From Chara braunii (lineage: Eukaryota; Streptophyta; Charophyceae; Charales; Characeae): a stretch of DNA of 49,832 bases. Of the stretch, positions 8,709-20,620 are shown piece after piece; within the stretch, counting starts at the first letter, position 1, and each line of letters opens with the position of its first letter. The notes below the pieces were generated by a model, which saw only the letters and a program-made list of their open reading frames with translations, ran no database searches and was not told where the DNA came from. The stretch is from assembly GCA_003427395.1 (NCBI GenBank), contig BFEA01000312.1, positions 171,294-221,125 of the forward strand. Reading direction: 5' to 3'. Position numbers and translations under genes: made by a program.

Positions 8709-10814
8709 AACGGTTGCCTGCCGTTGTCCCCCGTGGAACGACATGCGGGTATGGGATTGTGAGAAATAGGCGAAGTGAGAAGTTTGATTAAGCATTTTCA
8801 GATTAATCGACTGATGGTATTGGATAGAGGCCGAGTGGGGATTGAATTTGTGAGATGGTTGTGGCTAGTGCAGTAACGATGGCACATGAAGGATAAACGT
8901 TTTGACTATGTGCTCACGTACTTTCGCTAGTATGATGGTAGTCAGAGTTGGTACCTTTTCTGATCCTTATAATTGGCGGGTCTGGACGATGCTTTACATG
9001 TCTGATATGGCTAAAAGGTGAGATGAGGGGGTATCAACACGCTGAGTGTGAGGGTTGTGGGAGTTGGCCTTGTAAGTGAGCCTATTATACTAGAAGTCAT
9101 CAAGGGACTTCGGGGAGAGTTAGGCCAAGGAGGCCAAAAACTTTATGAATCTGAATATGGGATCCTTGAGTCTGGGTTCTAAGCGGTTGTTCGGATTATA
9201 TAACCATAAAAGTGTGAGGTCTGCCACGCGCGATGTGTTCGAGCTGGACATATATAGCGGTGAATGAGTGTAGTGAGCACTGTACTATAACCTTAATTGA
9301 AAGGACTATGAGAAGTAGTAAATTTGCATGGCACCCTTCTTGATAAAGGAGGATATTTGATCCTAGAGGTAGTCGAAGTAACAGTAAAGGAGCTAACACC
9401 TAGACTATTTTGCTTACCTTTGATGGGGCAATGGGTAGTAATTAATGTTAGACCTTCACTTGAACCTTTCCAGGTTTGAACCATCCACTTGAACTTATGA
9501 GTTGGAACTACGGACTTGAGACTAACTGTCTAAGGGCATTTCTATTTTGAGTTATATATTGAACTCATCCATATATGCTAGATTTTATCTGAGTATGCTT
9601 GCCTAATGTCCAATTATGTGAGGCTATGTGCTTTGATGACTATATTTCCTTTGATAATTATCCTTGTCAGAAATATTTACATGGGCTATGTATCTGAAGT
9701 ATGTATTTTAATTATTCAGTCTACAAGGATTTATATGAGTGTCTCAAGTCCAATTATCGATTTGTGGCTGTCTATTAAGGTTTGTGCATTTGGATTGTTC
9801 TTCAAAGAGGGGCAGAAACATTGCGCAGAATCCACGTCTGATGCGGATTCAGAGGTGAATGGAGTGACCGCTTCTTGAGATAAGTACTTCTCAGGAAGTG
9901 GTCAATGTGTAAGGTCTACCCTAAAGAAGGTCGCAATCCTATGTTATTGTTTCCCTAAGAGATGGTTTTGAAGAAGTTATAATCTTGTCTTGTAGGTAGT
10001 AGTGAGACCCACGCCGGAACTATGTTCCTCGTCCATAGTGGGCTGGTGGTGGTGTATCTTTTGTGATAAAATGACTACACTACTACTGAATCGGATGAAA
10101 GTATTTGAGCCTTGTTAAACCATGGTCTATAAGGACAACAGCTACTATTGGCCACACACTAGTTTTGTGTCGAGTGGGTTCACCAACACAGGACGGGGTG
10201 GCACCACCCGAAGCGTGTATGGTGAGGTTGTTTATCTTATTGGCAAGGCTCTGCAAGGAACGGACGCTGGAATCGGAGGGAGAAGCAATGAGGCTTGAAC
10301 CTTGAGTGAGACTCAAGGATTTAAGATGCTATCCCTTCTGAAAAAGGATTACACTGCCCCTCGCCACAGTATACTTTTGTCAAAGTCATGGGAGTAAAGT
10401 GTGGTACTCTCGCAATAATTATGCCTGAGAGTGCTAACTGTTGGCAATCATATCTCGGATCGTAATGTGCCTATCATATGTTATGCCTGTTGACATAGGT
10501 CTGTCGTATGAGATATCTATGCTTTGAGTAACTGACTACCTTGTGTATGATGTGTATGAGTACTATGAGTATTATTGTTGCCAGTTACTATGGTAATATA
10601 TCGTTTTCCATGAGTGTTATAATTACGATTTTTTTTTATATCTATGAATGCAATATTATCGTGATGTATTACCATTATTGTTTTCTCCAAGTTGGGTGGT
10701 CGTAAGGATGAATTCTGGTAAAAGATGATATACAGCTAAGGCTTCAGGGGTAGAGATTGTAGAGTGTGATTATCAGTATAATAACGGAAGGCGTATGCTG
10801 GACGTTTTTCTGTG
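8709..10814 (+). other. Long untranslated leader of the large element
   Basis: About 2.1 kb between the PBS and the first gag-like start. I see no convincing coding region or repeat; a 90-codon hydrophobic frame at 9606-9878 has no recognisable features. RNA packaging signals would be expected here, but I cannot identify any. Confidence 0.5.
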
Positions 10815-11526
10815 ATGGGCAGAACCCAGACCAGAGCAAAGGCAACTCAGGATGCCTTATGCAAAGGAAGATCCTAGCATGACGTTGCCCGTACAAAGGG
10901 AAGATGAACTCAAGGTATCCTTGCCGAGGCGAGTCAAGGAAGGGGAGTATATCTCTTCCTGGTGGGGCGTGCTGGTAGACAAGGGGATCTTTGTCTGGAT
11001 CGAGTCTGGCTATGATGATGATCAAGACTGCGCGATAGTAAAGGTGACCTTGTACACTCCACCATCGTTTTGGGTTCTGCATGGGATTGAGTTGGCCCTT
11101 GGACATGAAAGCCTACTCGCAAGTCCGTTGAGGGTAGATGAGGGAGCTGCCGCAAAGTGGGCGAGGGGCAGGGTCCAGAAAGGAGAGGAGCAGGTAGTGA
11201 CCCATGTAGAAGTCAATCATGCCAAGGAGTTTGCACTTCCCTCAGCCCCATTATGAATTATCTTGCCTGAATTCTTAATAGAAGAAAGCTTTGGGGGACA
11301 GGCAAGAGTAGAGGCCGCAGCAGAGGCCGCTGGGGAGATGCGAGCGTGGGGATATGCACGTTACACGTGCGAGTTGGTATATGGCCTGTATCTGGACCAA
11401 AGATTCTTGCCCCAGGGCCCAGGGCTTAGGAATATGGTCAATATTGTTGATGTTTATGCTAACTCCCATGATCCAGATGATGGGGCTGCAGATTTGGACG
11501 AGATTCGTGCGGTAGTGGGCCGGTAG
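10815..11526 (+). pseudogene. Unrecognised ORF, possible gag N-terminus
   Basis: An ATG at 10815 opens a short frame, MGRTQTRAKATQDALCKGRS. A longer frame then runs from 10852 to 11526 and is interrupted by a single TGA at 11254-11256, where it continues in phase. The protein is acidic to neutral, has no membrane segment, and includes WGVLVDKGIFVWIESGYDD and YANSHDPDDGAADLDEIRAV. I do not recognise the domain. Its place between the PBS and the zinc-knuckle gag suggests the N-terminal part of Gag or an additional element-specific protein. Confidence 0.45.
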
Positions 11527-11848
11527 AGAGTACCCCCATACTCTGCTAAGTGCGTCTCTCGTAGGCTTGTCTACAACCACCTTGCTATGTGATACGAGTA
11601 GGAGGGTCAGAAATATTTGTAGCCTCGATTACTGTCTGCTTATGGCTAGCTCTAAAAAGCTCTGCCTATGTGGGATGTATATTGTCTATGGAACCCTCTA
11701 GTTAAAAGTTAGGATCATAGTGTAAATGGGAAGGGGGTTAGTGTGAGTTGAGTATTAGGCACCTCTACTAGCCTTTTGTTCTGAACTTCCTTGCGTCACA
11801 ACTTGATGATCGATTGCTTGTCATGCGTGTCAGGCTGGTATCAGCATC

Positions 11849-13126
11849 ATGGCTGAAGAAAGTGGTTTTGCTAAAATCCTGCTCTGGAGGAGCACGTGCC
11901 TCAATAAAAGGATGTTGTGCGAGTCGGTGAACGACTCGATACCCCGGACCTTCGTACCCTGCTGTTTTAAGGAAGGAATTTATCCGCTTTCCTGCGCGGC
12001 TATCATGACTTCACTCTCGCAAAGATGTGGGACGAAAATGCAATATGGAGCATGTTGTCGTTGTTCGTCTGCGAAGAGCTGAGTGAGGAGGTGTATACTC
12101 TCATATTAAAATCGTGGACCTGGGATGGGCTGAAGGCTTCACTAAAATCAAGGTTTCCAGAGGATAGAACGGAATGCCAACTTGGTGAAGGCCCCATGCA
12201 GCTAGCCGGGGTTCCGTCAACACAAGGGGATTTGAGTGGTATACAGAGGCAAGTTGGGATATTGGAAGAGAGGTTGAGGCAACTAGAAAAAGCCAGGCGT
12301 AGCAAGAGGAAGGTTTATGAAGGAATGTCGAGTGGACCGGTTGGGCAGGACGGAGCAGAGGCAAGGGGGGATGAGCGGGATTCACTCCTCCGTAGACAAA
12401 CCCCGAAGAGGCGAACTTGCGCCCCGGAGAGAGATGGAGGCAGGGGGGGTGATTGAGATAAAGGAGGAGCAGGAATCTAGCATAGCCCCACCTGTTATTG
12501 TGTCTGATCCAAAGAGGGAGCTCATTGACCTGGAGGCATCGTCAACTGCAAATTGGGAGGAGCAAAGGAGTAAGAAGTGGCGAGAGCACTGGGCGAAGAT
12601 AATGTGTGATCGCTGTGGGAAGATTGGCCATACCCCTCAGGGATGTAGAGAAAAGGGAGTGACACAGGTTGAACCTCCCAACCTGACGAAGGCTCAACGG
12701 AAAGCGAGAAACCTGGCCTTGGGAGGCCAAGGTACTGGAAAGGGGCAATGCTCACGACAAGTAGGAGCCACGTCGCAAGAATTAGGAGGCAAATCAGCAC
12801 AGGAGGGGCCTCCACCGATTGAGAGGGTGTTGTACGGGTAGTGGACTCCATGCGGTCAAGTGGGACCAAGACCTATATATAATTCATACATGTCCTCGAT
12901 GCAAGGCAATTGTTTGGGTCCACAAATGAGTATAATGCTGCCTGAGCCTCCTGCAGCCCAGATTCGACCAACTCTGCCTATGGGGTTGTTGCAACCACTA
13001 ACACAACAAGTATCTCAAGGCGACGTGGCCGCTGGAGGAAGCCAAAGGCAGGAAGCTGGAAGAGGCCGCGGGGATGGAGGGCGCAACAATAGAGGACGAG
13101 GTGGCGGCAAGAAAAAAGTCCGATAA
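11849..13126 (+). pseudogene. gag: Gag with CCHC zinc knuckle and RG-rich tail
   Basis: Gag forms the virus-like particle and binds element RNA. Three overlapping frames carry it in order: MAEESGFAKILLWRSTCLNK (11849), a capsid-like helical segment ending WTWDGLKASLKSRFPED (12025-12180), a coiled-coil stretch GILEERLRQLEKARRSKRK, and then a frame from 12317. The last contains the nucleocapsid motif CDRCGKIGHTPQGC (C-X2-C-X4-H-X4-C, about 12607-12650). After one TAG at about 12839 it ends in an Arg/Gly-rich tail (GRGRGDGGRNNRGRGGGKKK). Two frameshifts and one stop make it inactive. The RG-rich C-terminus is a plausible RNA-binding extension. Confidence 0.75.
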
Positions 13127-14550
13127 GCGACGGTTTGGATGGTAGTTGGGTAGGCAAAGCAGCCAAGAGTACGAGAAAGGAGGATTGAATGGCCGAAAGC
13201 TGTGAAAGGTAGTAAGGGGATGGGGTTAGAAAAAGTGTAGTAGTGTGAAGAGAGGAGTAACCCTAACTCTCAAGTTTGGAAAGTATACAGCCAGAAGCTA
13301 GTCCTGGTCGCTTTGGCTTGTTTTACCTCCAGTAGATTCAGTCGTATATACGGGAACGTGGAACGAGGATAGCAGGTTAACCGGTTGCATGATTTTAATT
13401 TTATACTTTAATCAGCAGGGGAACCTGACAATGTACCAAGAGGGTTTCGTAATAATGGTCCGGTAAGATAACCCGAGTTGCAGGCTGGAGAAACCCCAAT
13501 AGGACAGTTGTATACGCGGGGTACGTTAGGCCGCCTCAGATCGAGTTATTGGAATGTCTCCCGTAGATAGAGCAAGGAGTGACCCTAAGAACATTGTTAC
13601 AAAATAAAAGGTAAATTCTACTAAGCCTATTGATTGAGAGAAAAAGATATGGGACCTACTTCGCGTCTAGGTCCAAATGGTTGTACACGTGTGGGAGGTA
13701 TGAGATGCTTAGGAAGAGACCTTAGCATGTGTGAGATAGACTCTCTAACCTAGAAGTGTAGTTGTAAAACTTGTATATGAATGATTCCTAGTCTTACTTT
13801 TCTTGTATATTTGGATATGTCTTGGGTTACTTGGATCCCTCTAATTTGAGGGATGTGATTACGTCCTGATCAAGATTGTTTCAGTTCTAGCTCTGGTCAG
13901 AGATGTTGCGATTTTTGTGTGTGATACTGGTGTGAGTTTGAGTTAAGATTGTTCAACTTTGTGTGTATATATGTAATTCAAGACTATATTGGTTCGCCTT
14001 TGAGTTGGGATATTACGTTCCGGGGTGTATATTTGAGTTGAGGTTTTATCTGAGACTATTTCCTTGTATATGACGATCACTATCGCTCTCACATGTGTGG
14101 TTTTATCCTGATGTATGATGGTTTTGTGTGAGAGATGTATGAGAAACATCTCATGAATTGTGTGTGTCTTGTGAATGTGAATGGATGTGAACTGTCTACT
14201 CTTCGGTATACTCGTGCGATCTGCCCACGGGCGAGTGATAGGGCCGTGTATAAGGAGAGGGGGTGCAGTCTGTTTTTGTGAAAGTGTGAGAATCCTAAGG
14301 GATTTACGAGTCTTTGAGACTCGAGCGCTTACCATGCTGAATGTTTATTGATTGAGTTGTGGCAAGGACCCATAAGTTGGTCTTTCAGTTTGAGTTGTGT
14401 TATGGTTGAAGACGCCTTCAAATGGGGAGGTGGTCTTGTGCTTATTCGAAGACTCGACCTATTGAAAGAGACCTCCTTCGTGTGAAAGGTGGTTAATAGA
14501 TTTAAGGGCATGGTAAGCAAAGTTTGAGTTCATAAAGTCTGACGACAAGG
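13127..14550 (+). other. Internal DNA without genes
   Basis: T/G-rich sequence downstream of gag, with many TGAGTTGAG and TGTGTGT-like words between 13880 and 14200. I see no pol motif and no clear unit repeat. Confidence 0.6.
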
Positions 14551-15435
14551 NNNNNNNNNNNNNNNNNNNNNNNNNNNNNNNNNNNNNNNNNNNNNNNNNN
14601 NNNNNNNNNNNNNNNNNNNNNNNNNNNNNNNNNNNNNNNNNNNNNNNNNNNNNNNNNNNNNNNNNNNNNNNNNNNNNNNNNNNNNNNNNNNNNNNNNNNN
14701 NNNNNNNNNNNNNNNNNNNNNNNNNNNNNNNNNNNNNNNNNNNNNNNNNNNNNNNNNNNNNNNNNNNNNNNNNNNNNNNNNNNNNNNNNNNNNNNNNNNN
14801 NNNNNNNNNNNNNNNNNNNNNNNNNNNNNNNNNNNNNNNNNNNNNNNNNNNNNNNNNNNNNNNNNNNNNNNNNNNNNNNNNNNNNNNNNNNNNNNNNNNN
14901 NNNNNNNNNNNNNNNNNNNNNNNNNNNNNNNNNNNNNNNNNNNNNNNNNNNNNNNNNNNNNNNNNNNNNNNNNNNNNNNNNNNNNNNNNNNNNNNNNNNN
15001 NNNNNNNNNNNNNNNNNNNNNNNNNNNNNNNNNNNNNNNNNNNNNNNNNNNNNNNNNNNNNNNNNNNNNNNNNNNNNNNNNNNNNNNNNNNNNNNNNNNN
15101 NNNNNNNNNNNNNNNNNNNNNNNNNNNNNNNNNNNNNNNNNNNNNNNNNNNNNNNNNNNNNNNNNNNNNNNNNNNNNNNNNNNNNNNNNNNNNNNNNNNN
15201 NNNNNNNNNNNNNNNNNNNNNNNNNNNNNNNNNNNNNNNNNNNNNNNNNNNNNNNNNNNNNNNNNNNNNNNNNNNNNNNNNNNNNNNNNNNNNNNNNNNN
15301 NNNNNNNNNNNNNNNNNNNNNNNNNNNNNNNNNNNNNNNNNNNNNNNNNNNNNNNNNNNNNNNNNNNNNNNNNNNNNNNNNNNNNNNNNNNNNNNNNNNN
15401 NNNNNNNNNNNNNNNNNNNNNNNNNNNNNNNNNNN
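14551..15435. other. Assembly gap (885 N)
   Basis: A run of N only. Two long minus-strand open frames across it are artefacts of the unknown bases. Confidence 0.99.
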
Positions 15436-18400
15436 ACACTTGTGCTAATCCCGAGGCATTTTGAGGAAGACCAAGCTAGACGGTAAAGGATAGCACCTCT
15501 AGGGCGCAACCCCTAGTGGATAGCTGCTAGTCAGCACAACCTGGCAGCGGGCCCACGTCTACCGAAGGGGTAAGAGTTTAAGGGGTATGCACGCCCTAGG
15601 GAATTGCTCCTTCGGGATGGCGGGGGATATGAGTCGAGTCTGTCAAAGTCTTTTGGGTAATCCTGATTGACTGTTTATCAGGAGAAAGCCTATCGTGGCC
15701 CAACCTACGAGGGCACTACCGCTAAAATAACAACGCGGTAGGTTGTAGATCTGGCTTGATCAACCAGTCTATGGTGGGCCAAGACGGAGACCTAGCATTT
15801 CTGTACTAGACTGCAGAAAGAGTTGAGATGAGATTTAGGTGTATACATGCATATTTGTTTGATTGTGAGACTTTTTGGGAGGAAGGCGGGAGTGCCTTCT
15901 AAGGTCTCATCTAAGGCCCGCGTCCCTAGTTATGGCTTTGCTTACGAGGAAGAGTCTAGCCGGGACACTCAACGAGAGGCCGACGTTTGTCTAGGACAAA
16001 GGGGAGAGGACGGTTTGAGAAGGCCTTTGGAACTTACGTTGTAGTACTGATGCGTAGTACACCGGCGTCCTAGTGATAAGACAATGGAGACCCAGTTTAA
16101 AACCCTGACAGCATATAGTTGTGTTGGCATGCTTTGACGGAGGCCTCGAACCCGAGTCTGTCAGCTAATCGGATTGGTTCCTTTCTCGTCAGCATCTGGA
16201 GTATGGATGAATTTTTAGCTTTCTGATTTGGCGAAGCGACGGGGACGTCGCTTAATATGGTCCGGTAAGCTGTCGACGCGAATATCCTTACAAGGGTATC
16301 CGCCCTGGTTTTTGCAAGTGACAGAAATAGGTTTGGCTTAAAGTTGAAGTATACCGCGTGAGTCGCAACCGTGTCTGTCGTTTACATTGATTGGATGGTT
16401 GACTAGAGTAAAGAGTATGGGAGCGCGTGGATTTGAGGCGCGCGTGATTCTGTTCTCCTATTGATGATCGTAGAGTCGGCATGGATACCGACCGCTTCGT
16501 ATTATTATTACTACTTACTAACTTTGATTAGACTAAGGCTAGAGGATGTTTTTCTTTGGATTGGTATGTTTGATCGGGATGCGCGCAAATTCGTGCGGAG
16601 GGCGACCTCGACAACGTTGAGACTTCTGCATGATAAACGGGGTGCGCGGCATCGAAGGCTGGCGGGGCGACGACCCGAGTTTTGCTTCGTTTCCGCATTC
16701 CGTTTTTATGTTTTTTAATTTTAATTTTAGTACTAATTTTTGCCTTTGTTGGTGATCGGTTTTAAGACCGACGGGGCCGGTTCGGCTGGTACACCGTTAG
16801 ACTAATGGGAAACGGACTTGAGCTCGGATTCCTGCGCGTTTGGGGTGTAGGCGGAATTCCTGTGTCCCGTCCGTTTTGGAGGGGGGGCCACGAAGCTCTA
16901 CATACATAAGAAGTCTGGGTACAGGCGTGCCGAAGGGACCCGAAGACCAGTATCCTAAGTTGGAGTGGGGCCGGGCTGAGGACAACAAGGGGGAGGCCGC
17001 GACAGCGCTGGAGGGGACGCAACGTGGCCCATGAGACTTCTCCCCACGTGGGCCTTGATAATTTTACTACGGCCACGGAGATCTGCATCGGGACCGCTGC
17101 CCCTTGGGTCAACGCTGTAGGCTCGCGGCAGGGCTACATTCCCCTGCCGTACCCCTCTTCGTTGTTTCGCTATCGGGCGGCCCGATACGGCAGTCAAGTT
17201 ACCGCGCCCCCCTTAACGGCGGCTTTCAACGAAAACGAGCGAACTAAGGCTCCTTTCTCGGGTTTTGGGGCAGTACGAGCGTGATCCCGCGTTTAGTTTT
17301 AACGATGGATTCGTGGTTTGGCCGGGAATGATACTGAAGGCCGCGCCCGGAAGGAAGAATCGACTACGGGCAATAAATCTTGTCGTATTTTGCTAGGAGG
17401 TAGATTGCAGATTCTTGTTCGGTGAAAGTAACGCAAGGGTGAGCCGAGTTTAAGGACCTACCTGTTGGTAAGTGCGTTTGTTCGACGGGACAACGGAGGC
17501 AGCCCCCCTCGATGGAAGCAGTGGACACGATGTGATGGAGGGAATACTGCCTGCATTCTGCGGGTAGATTCATTCGGTCTTCTACATCCTCATCGATGGG
17601 ATTGCCGACGGATGTAGCGAGAGCCCAAGGGCAGGGTTGGAGACTTACCTATTACTCGGTACGTTGCCCATCCTATCGGTAGAAGTAGCCGCCCGTTGGC
17701 CTCTCTGTATACGACGGAATGAACCAAACTGCGATCTGCAGCATAAGCGGCTGACCGGTTGGCCTGTGAAGGATGAACTGTCTGTTCCTCGCTCAAAAGA
17801 ACAGGGTCAGACTTTATTTGCGGCAACCACAGTTATTGTGAACCTGGAGTTGCTGTTGCTAGGTATTCAGGCTGCTATCGTGGCGTAACTGCGGCTCTGT
17901 ATACCTGTCCGACTTGCAGGGTGCGGCTTCTGGGCCTCTGCCTGCCTAAGGTGTGGCTGATAAGACTGTATGAATGGGCTGTGAGAACCATCACTGCAGA
18001 GAGCAGCCACGTTGGCTACACATCCAAGCGGTACAGTAAAGGGCTAAAGTTGTTGTTGCACAGGCAGGGAGACTATTGCTGCTATGGCAACACTGTAGAC
18101 TGTAGAGTTGTATGGGGTTTAAAGTTCTCCAGTGCGCGAGTCAAGGGAAGACTAAAGGCAGAGGCGGTGTTTGAAGCCGAACTGAGGGCCGCTTGTTCTG
18201 TTGTGCTGACGAACGAGGAGGAAGGAGCAGGCTGCGAAATAGCAGCCTTCTTTGCTGCCCTTTTGCTATGGGCTCCGCAGAAGTCCGTTGTTATGCTATA
18301 GCGGTATGCGCTGAGGCTACTACAGACTGTTGTGCTACATTGAGTATGGTCGTTCAACGCCAGGTAATTGCAGTAGGATTACGAGAGTGAAACTGGGGGG

Positions 18401-19020
18401 ATTGTTCTGCGAAGGGGGTTAATGCTGCGATCAAGGAGGGCGTCAGAGGGGCAGTATTTCGACAGTTTGACTTTGGACTGATCAAGTTATTACACCGGTG
18501 GCCATTGCGGGGCCCTCAGGCACATCAAGGAACCAAGGCCCTCTCACGTGAGTCTCAGTGCACCCCTCTTGGATCTTAGAGTCTCCAACCTACCTTCATC
18601 TGCCCTTCTTACTCTAAGTCTAGTCTACTGGTTCTGAGAGGAAGTCGGCAGGCGGGATTGCAACCCATAGGACCGCAACAAGACTCTGTGGGGAGTCAGC
18701 CCACCGATTGTCGGAGCTCTGCCGGGACTCAAGAGGAGTTCTGGAGGCAGGGAACTCAGAGGTAATCATTGCTTTCCTTTATAAACCCAGTTATAACCCC
18801 TATTTGTACATCTTCCTATGAATTGACTGAGTGTATTGTATGCATCCCTACTTTGACTTTTAGTTTGACTTTCAGGACATAAATCACATTAAGTAAAGGA
18901 ATGTATGTACAATGGCAGTTTCAGTTTTTGCTTGTTTGTTTGAAAACATATTGTCACGAAGGGTTGCATTAGGGGGAAGGCTGGGAGGAAGGCAGTTTTG
19001 CTTATGCTTGAACGGGTCTT
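15436..19020 (+). other. Internal DNA without recognisable genes
   Basis: About 3.6 kb right of the gap. Open frames up to 126 codons (17921-18301) have no recognisable motif and are not supported by neighbours. I see no tRNA or rRNA. It belongs to the large LTR element by position. Confidence 0.55.
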
Positions 19021-19970
19021 ATGGGGTCAGGCATTGTTTCTAAGATGAATGGCCCGACTGCTGTGTTTGATTCTGTTTTCTGAAGGGCCAAGCATTGTTT
19101 CCAAGACGAATGGCTTGGTCACTGTGTTTATTTAATTGTGCCAGACATTGTTTCTAAGACGAATGGCCTGGCTATTTATTTTGTGGGGTATTGATTGCTT
19201 GGACTTTGAGGGTCAGACATTGTTTTTAAGATGAATGATCTGGTCGCTGTTTACTTTGGGTGGTTTCTGAACAGTCTCTGGGTCTTGGCCCAGGGTACTC
19301 TGTTTTTTTTTTCAGTGCTGAGAAAAGAGCGTTGAGCATTGTCTCTAAAACGAATGGCCCAACTCTTTTGGATGTTTTATTATGAGGAAGGTTCAGGCCA
19401 AAGGACTAGACATTGTTTCTAAGACGAATGGTCTAAGTCTGAGGCCACAAGACTAAAATGAGAACGAAGGAATATGATTCTCTATAATTATATTTATATA
19501 TATATACATATGAGAACAAGGCTAGTCAGACATTGTTTCTAAGACGAATGGTCTAAGTCTGAGGCCACAAGACTAAAATGAGAACGAAGGAATATGATTC
19601 TCTATAATTATATTTATATATATATACATATGAGAACAAGGCTAGTCAGACATTGTTTCTAAGACGAATGGTCTGGCTATAGCCTTATCACAAATGAAGA
19701 GAGTATAACTAAGAGTTATAACTGAAGGTAACTTGGGCAGACTGGCATTGTTTTTAAGACGAATGGCTCATCTCGACGCCCACTTTTGAAGATTAAGTTC
19801 AGAAAAATATATATAACTTGGCTATTTAAACAGTTCAGGACGACTAAGCATTGTTTCTAAGACGAATGGCTTAGTCATATGCCCAATGAAGAGAAAAGTA
19901 GTTTCGCAACCTGTTCGTGTATAACTAAGGCAAAGAGTTGACATTGTTTCTAAGATGAATGACCTAACTC
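19021..19970 (+). repeat. Array of 11 hairpins with conserved centre and covarying arms
   Basis: The core CATTGTTTCTAAGACGAATG or a close variant occurs at 19032, 19093, 19146, 19218, 19337, 19411, 19531, 19651, 19746, 19849 and 19942. Each core sits between arms that pair with each other but differ from copy to copy: CCAAG/CTTGG (19093), GTCAGA/TCTGGT (19218), GACTAAG/CTTAGTC (19849), GAGTTG/CTAACTC (19942). Inside the core, CATT pairs with AATG and GTTT can pair with AGAC (one wobble) around a 3-base loop. This leaves single purine bulges on the 3' side after AGAC and after AATG. The unit at 19651 has the longest stem, with an outer AAGGC/GCCTT. The units at 19531 and 19746 pair least well. 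Function is unknown; a structured RNA or a protein-binding array are both possible. Confidence 0.9.
19408..19674 (+). repeat. Exact 120-bp tandem duplication within the hairpin array
   Basis: The segment from AGACATTG at 19408 is repeated 120 bp downstream without differences up to about 19554/19674. The copied unit includes one hairpin core, an AT-rich spacer with TATATATATACATATG and the left arm of the next hairpin. The identity suggests a recent duplication compared with the other hairpins. Confidence 0.9.
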
Positions 19971-20256
19971 AATGTCCTATGTAAGCTGGGTATAAAGGGA
20001 TGAATCATTGAAAGACTACGAACTATTGTTTGCCAAGGTGATTTGGGTTGGTGAGAGTACTTACCCTTGTGGTTTGGCCTTGCTTGTGGCTGAGTGAGAT
20101 TACTACTTAGTCAGAGTCTCAGTTTGATAGATAGTTGCTTTAGTTGCTCGCCACGTGCTAGAGCCATAGGAGTTAGTTTCAATTCCTGCATTTTCTGAGT
20201 TAAGTTTTTTTTACTTAGATCAATTTCTGCATTTTCTGGGATTTTTTATAATACTT

Positions 20257-20620
20257 GGCTTTGTATAAATTTTGGTAAGCTACTTTCTCTACGGGAAGCG
20301 CTGCCGAAATTTCTGCAAATCCAAGGAGTTAGTCAAATTTTGACTTTTTAAAGTTCAACTTGTCTAAAGTTCATATATGGCTTAGCAAAAATCTGGAAAG
20401 TCTCCTTTTCTAAAGGGAGTGCTGCCCAAATTTTTGCTAATTCAGGGAGTTAGATAAAATTGGACTTTGAAAAGTTGAAGGCTATTTCTATTTTCATATT
20501 CGGGCTTATATAAATTCTGAAAAGACACTTTTCCTACGGGAAGCACTGCCAAATTTTTTTTAGTTTAGAAGAGTTAGAATATATTTTGACAAGTGGCAAT
20601 CCTGAAAAATTCACTCTGTA
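20257..20620 (+). repeat. Three degenerate tandem copies of about 122 bp
   Basis: Units start GGCTT at 20257, 20379 and 20503 (spacings 122 and 124). Each holds a CTACGGGAAGCGCTGCC-like block, then a pyrimidine-rich stretch, GGAGTTAG, and a TTTTGACTTT/GGACTTT stretch. The copies differ by many substitutions. Tandem repeats in the 3' untranslated part are known for plant Ty3/Gypsy elements. Confidence 0.85.

Noticed and set aside
9606-9878. Hydrophobic 90-codon frame in the leader of the giant element
   Set aside because: AT-rich sequence gives Ile/Leu/Val-rich translation by chance; there is no supporting start context or homologue.
14459-15509. Two long minus-strand open frames of over 300 codons
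   Set aside because: They consist almost entirely of unknown bases in the N gap.
17024-18390. Candidate coding frames of 65-126 codons in the 15.4-19.0 kb stretch
   Set aside because: No recognisable motif, overlapping frames on both strands, and no conserved copy in the window.
19021-19970. CRISPR array
   Set aside because: Spacing of the cores is irregular, the conserved word is a hairpin centre with changing arms, and no cas gene is present; the context is a eukaryotic LTR element.
19021-19970. Hammerhead or other known self-cleaving ribozyme
   Set aside because: I looked for the CUGAUGA and GAAA core of hammerheads near the hairpins and did not see it; the conserved core matches no ribozyme I know. 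A covariance search would be needed to exclude others.
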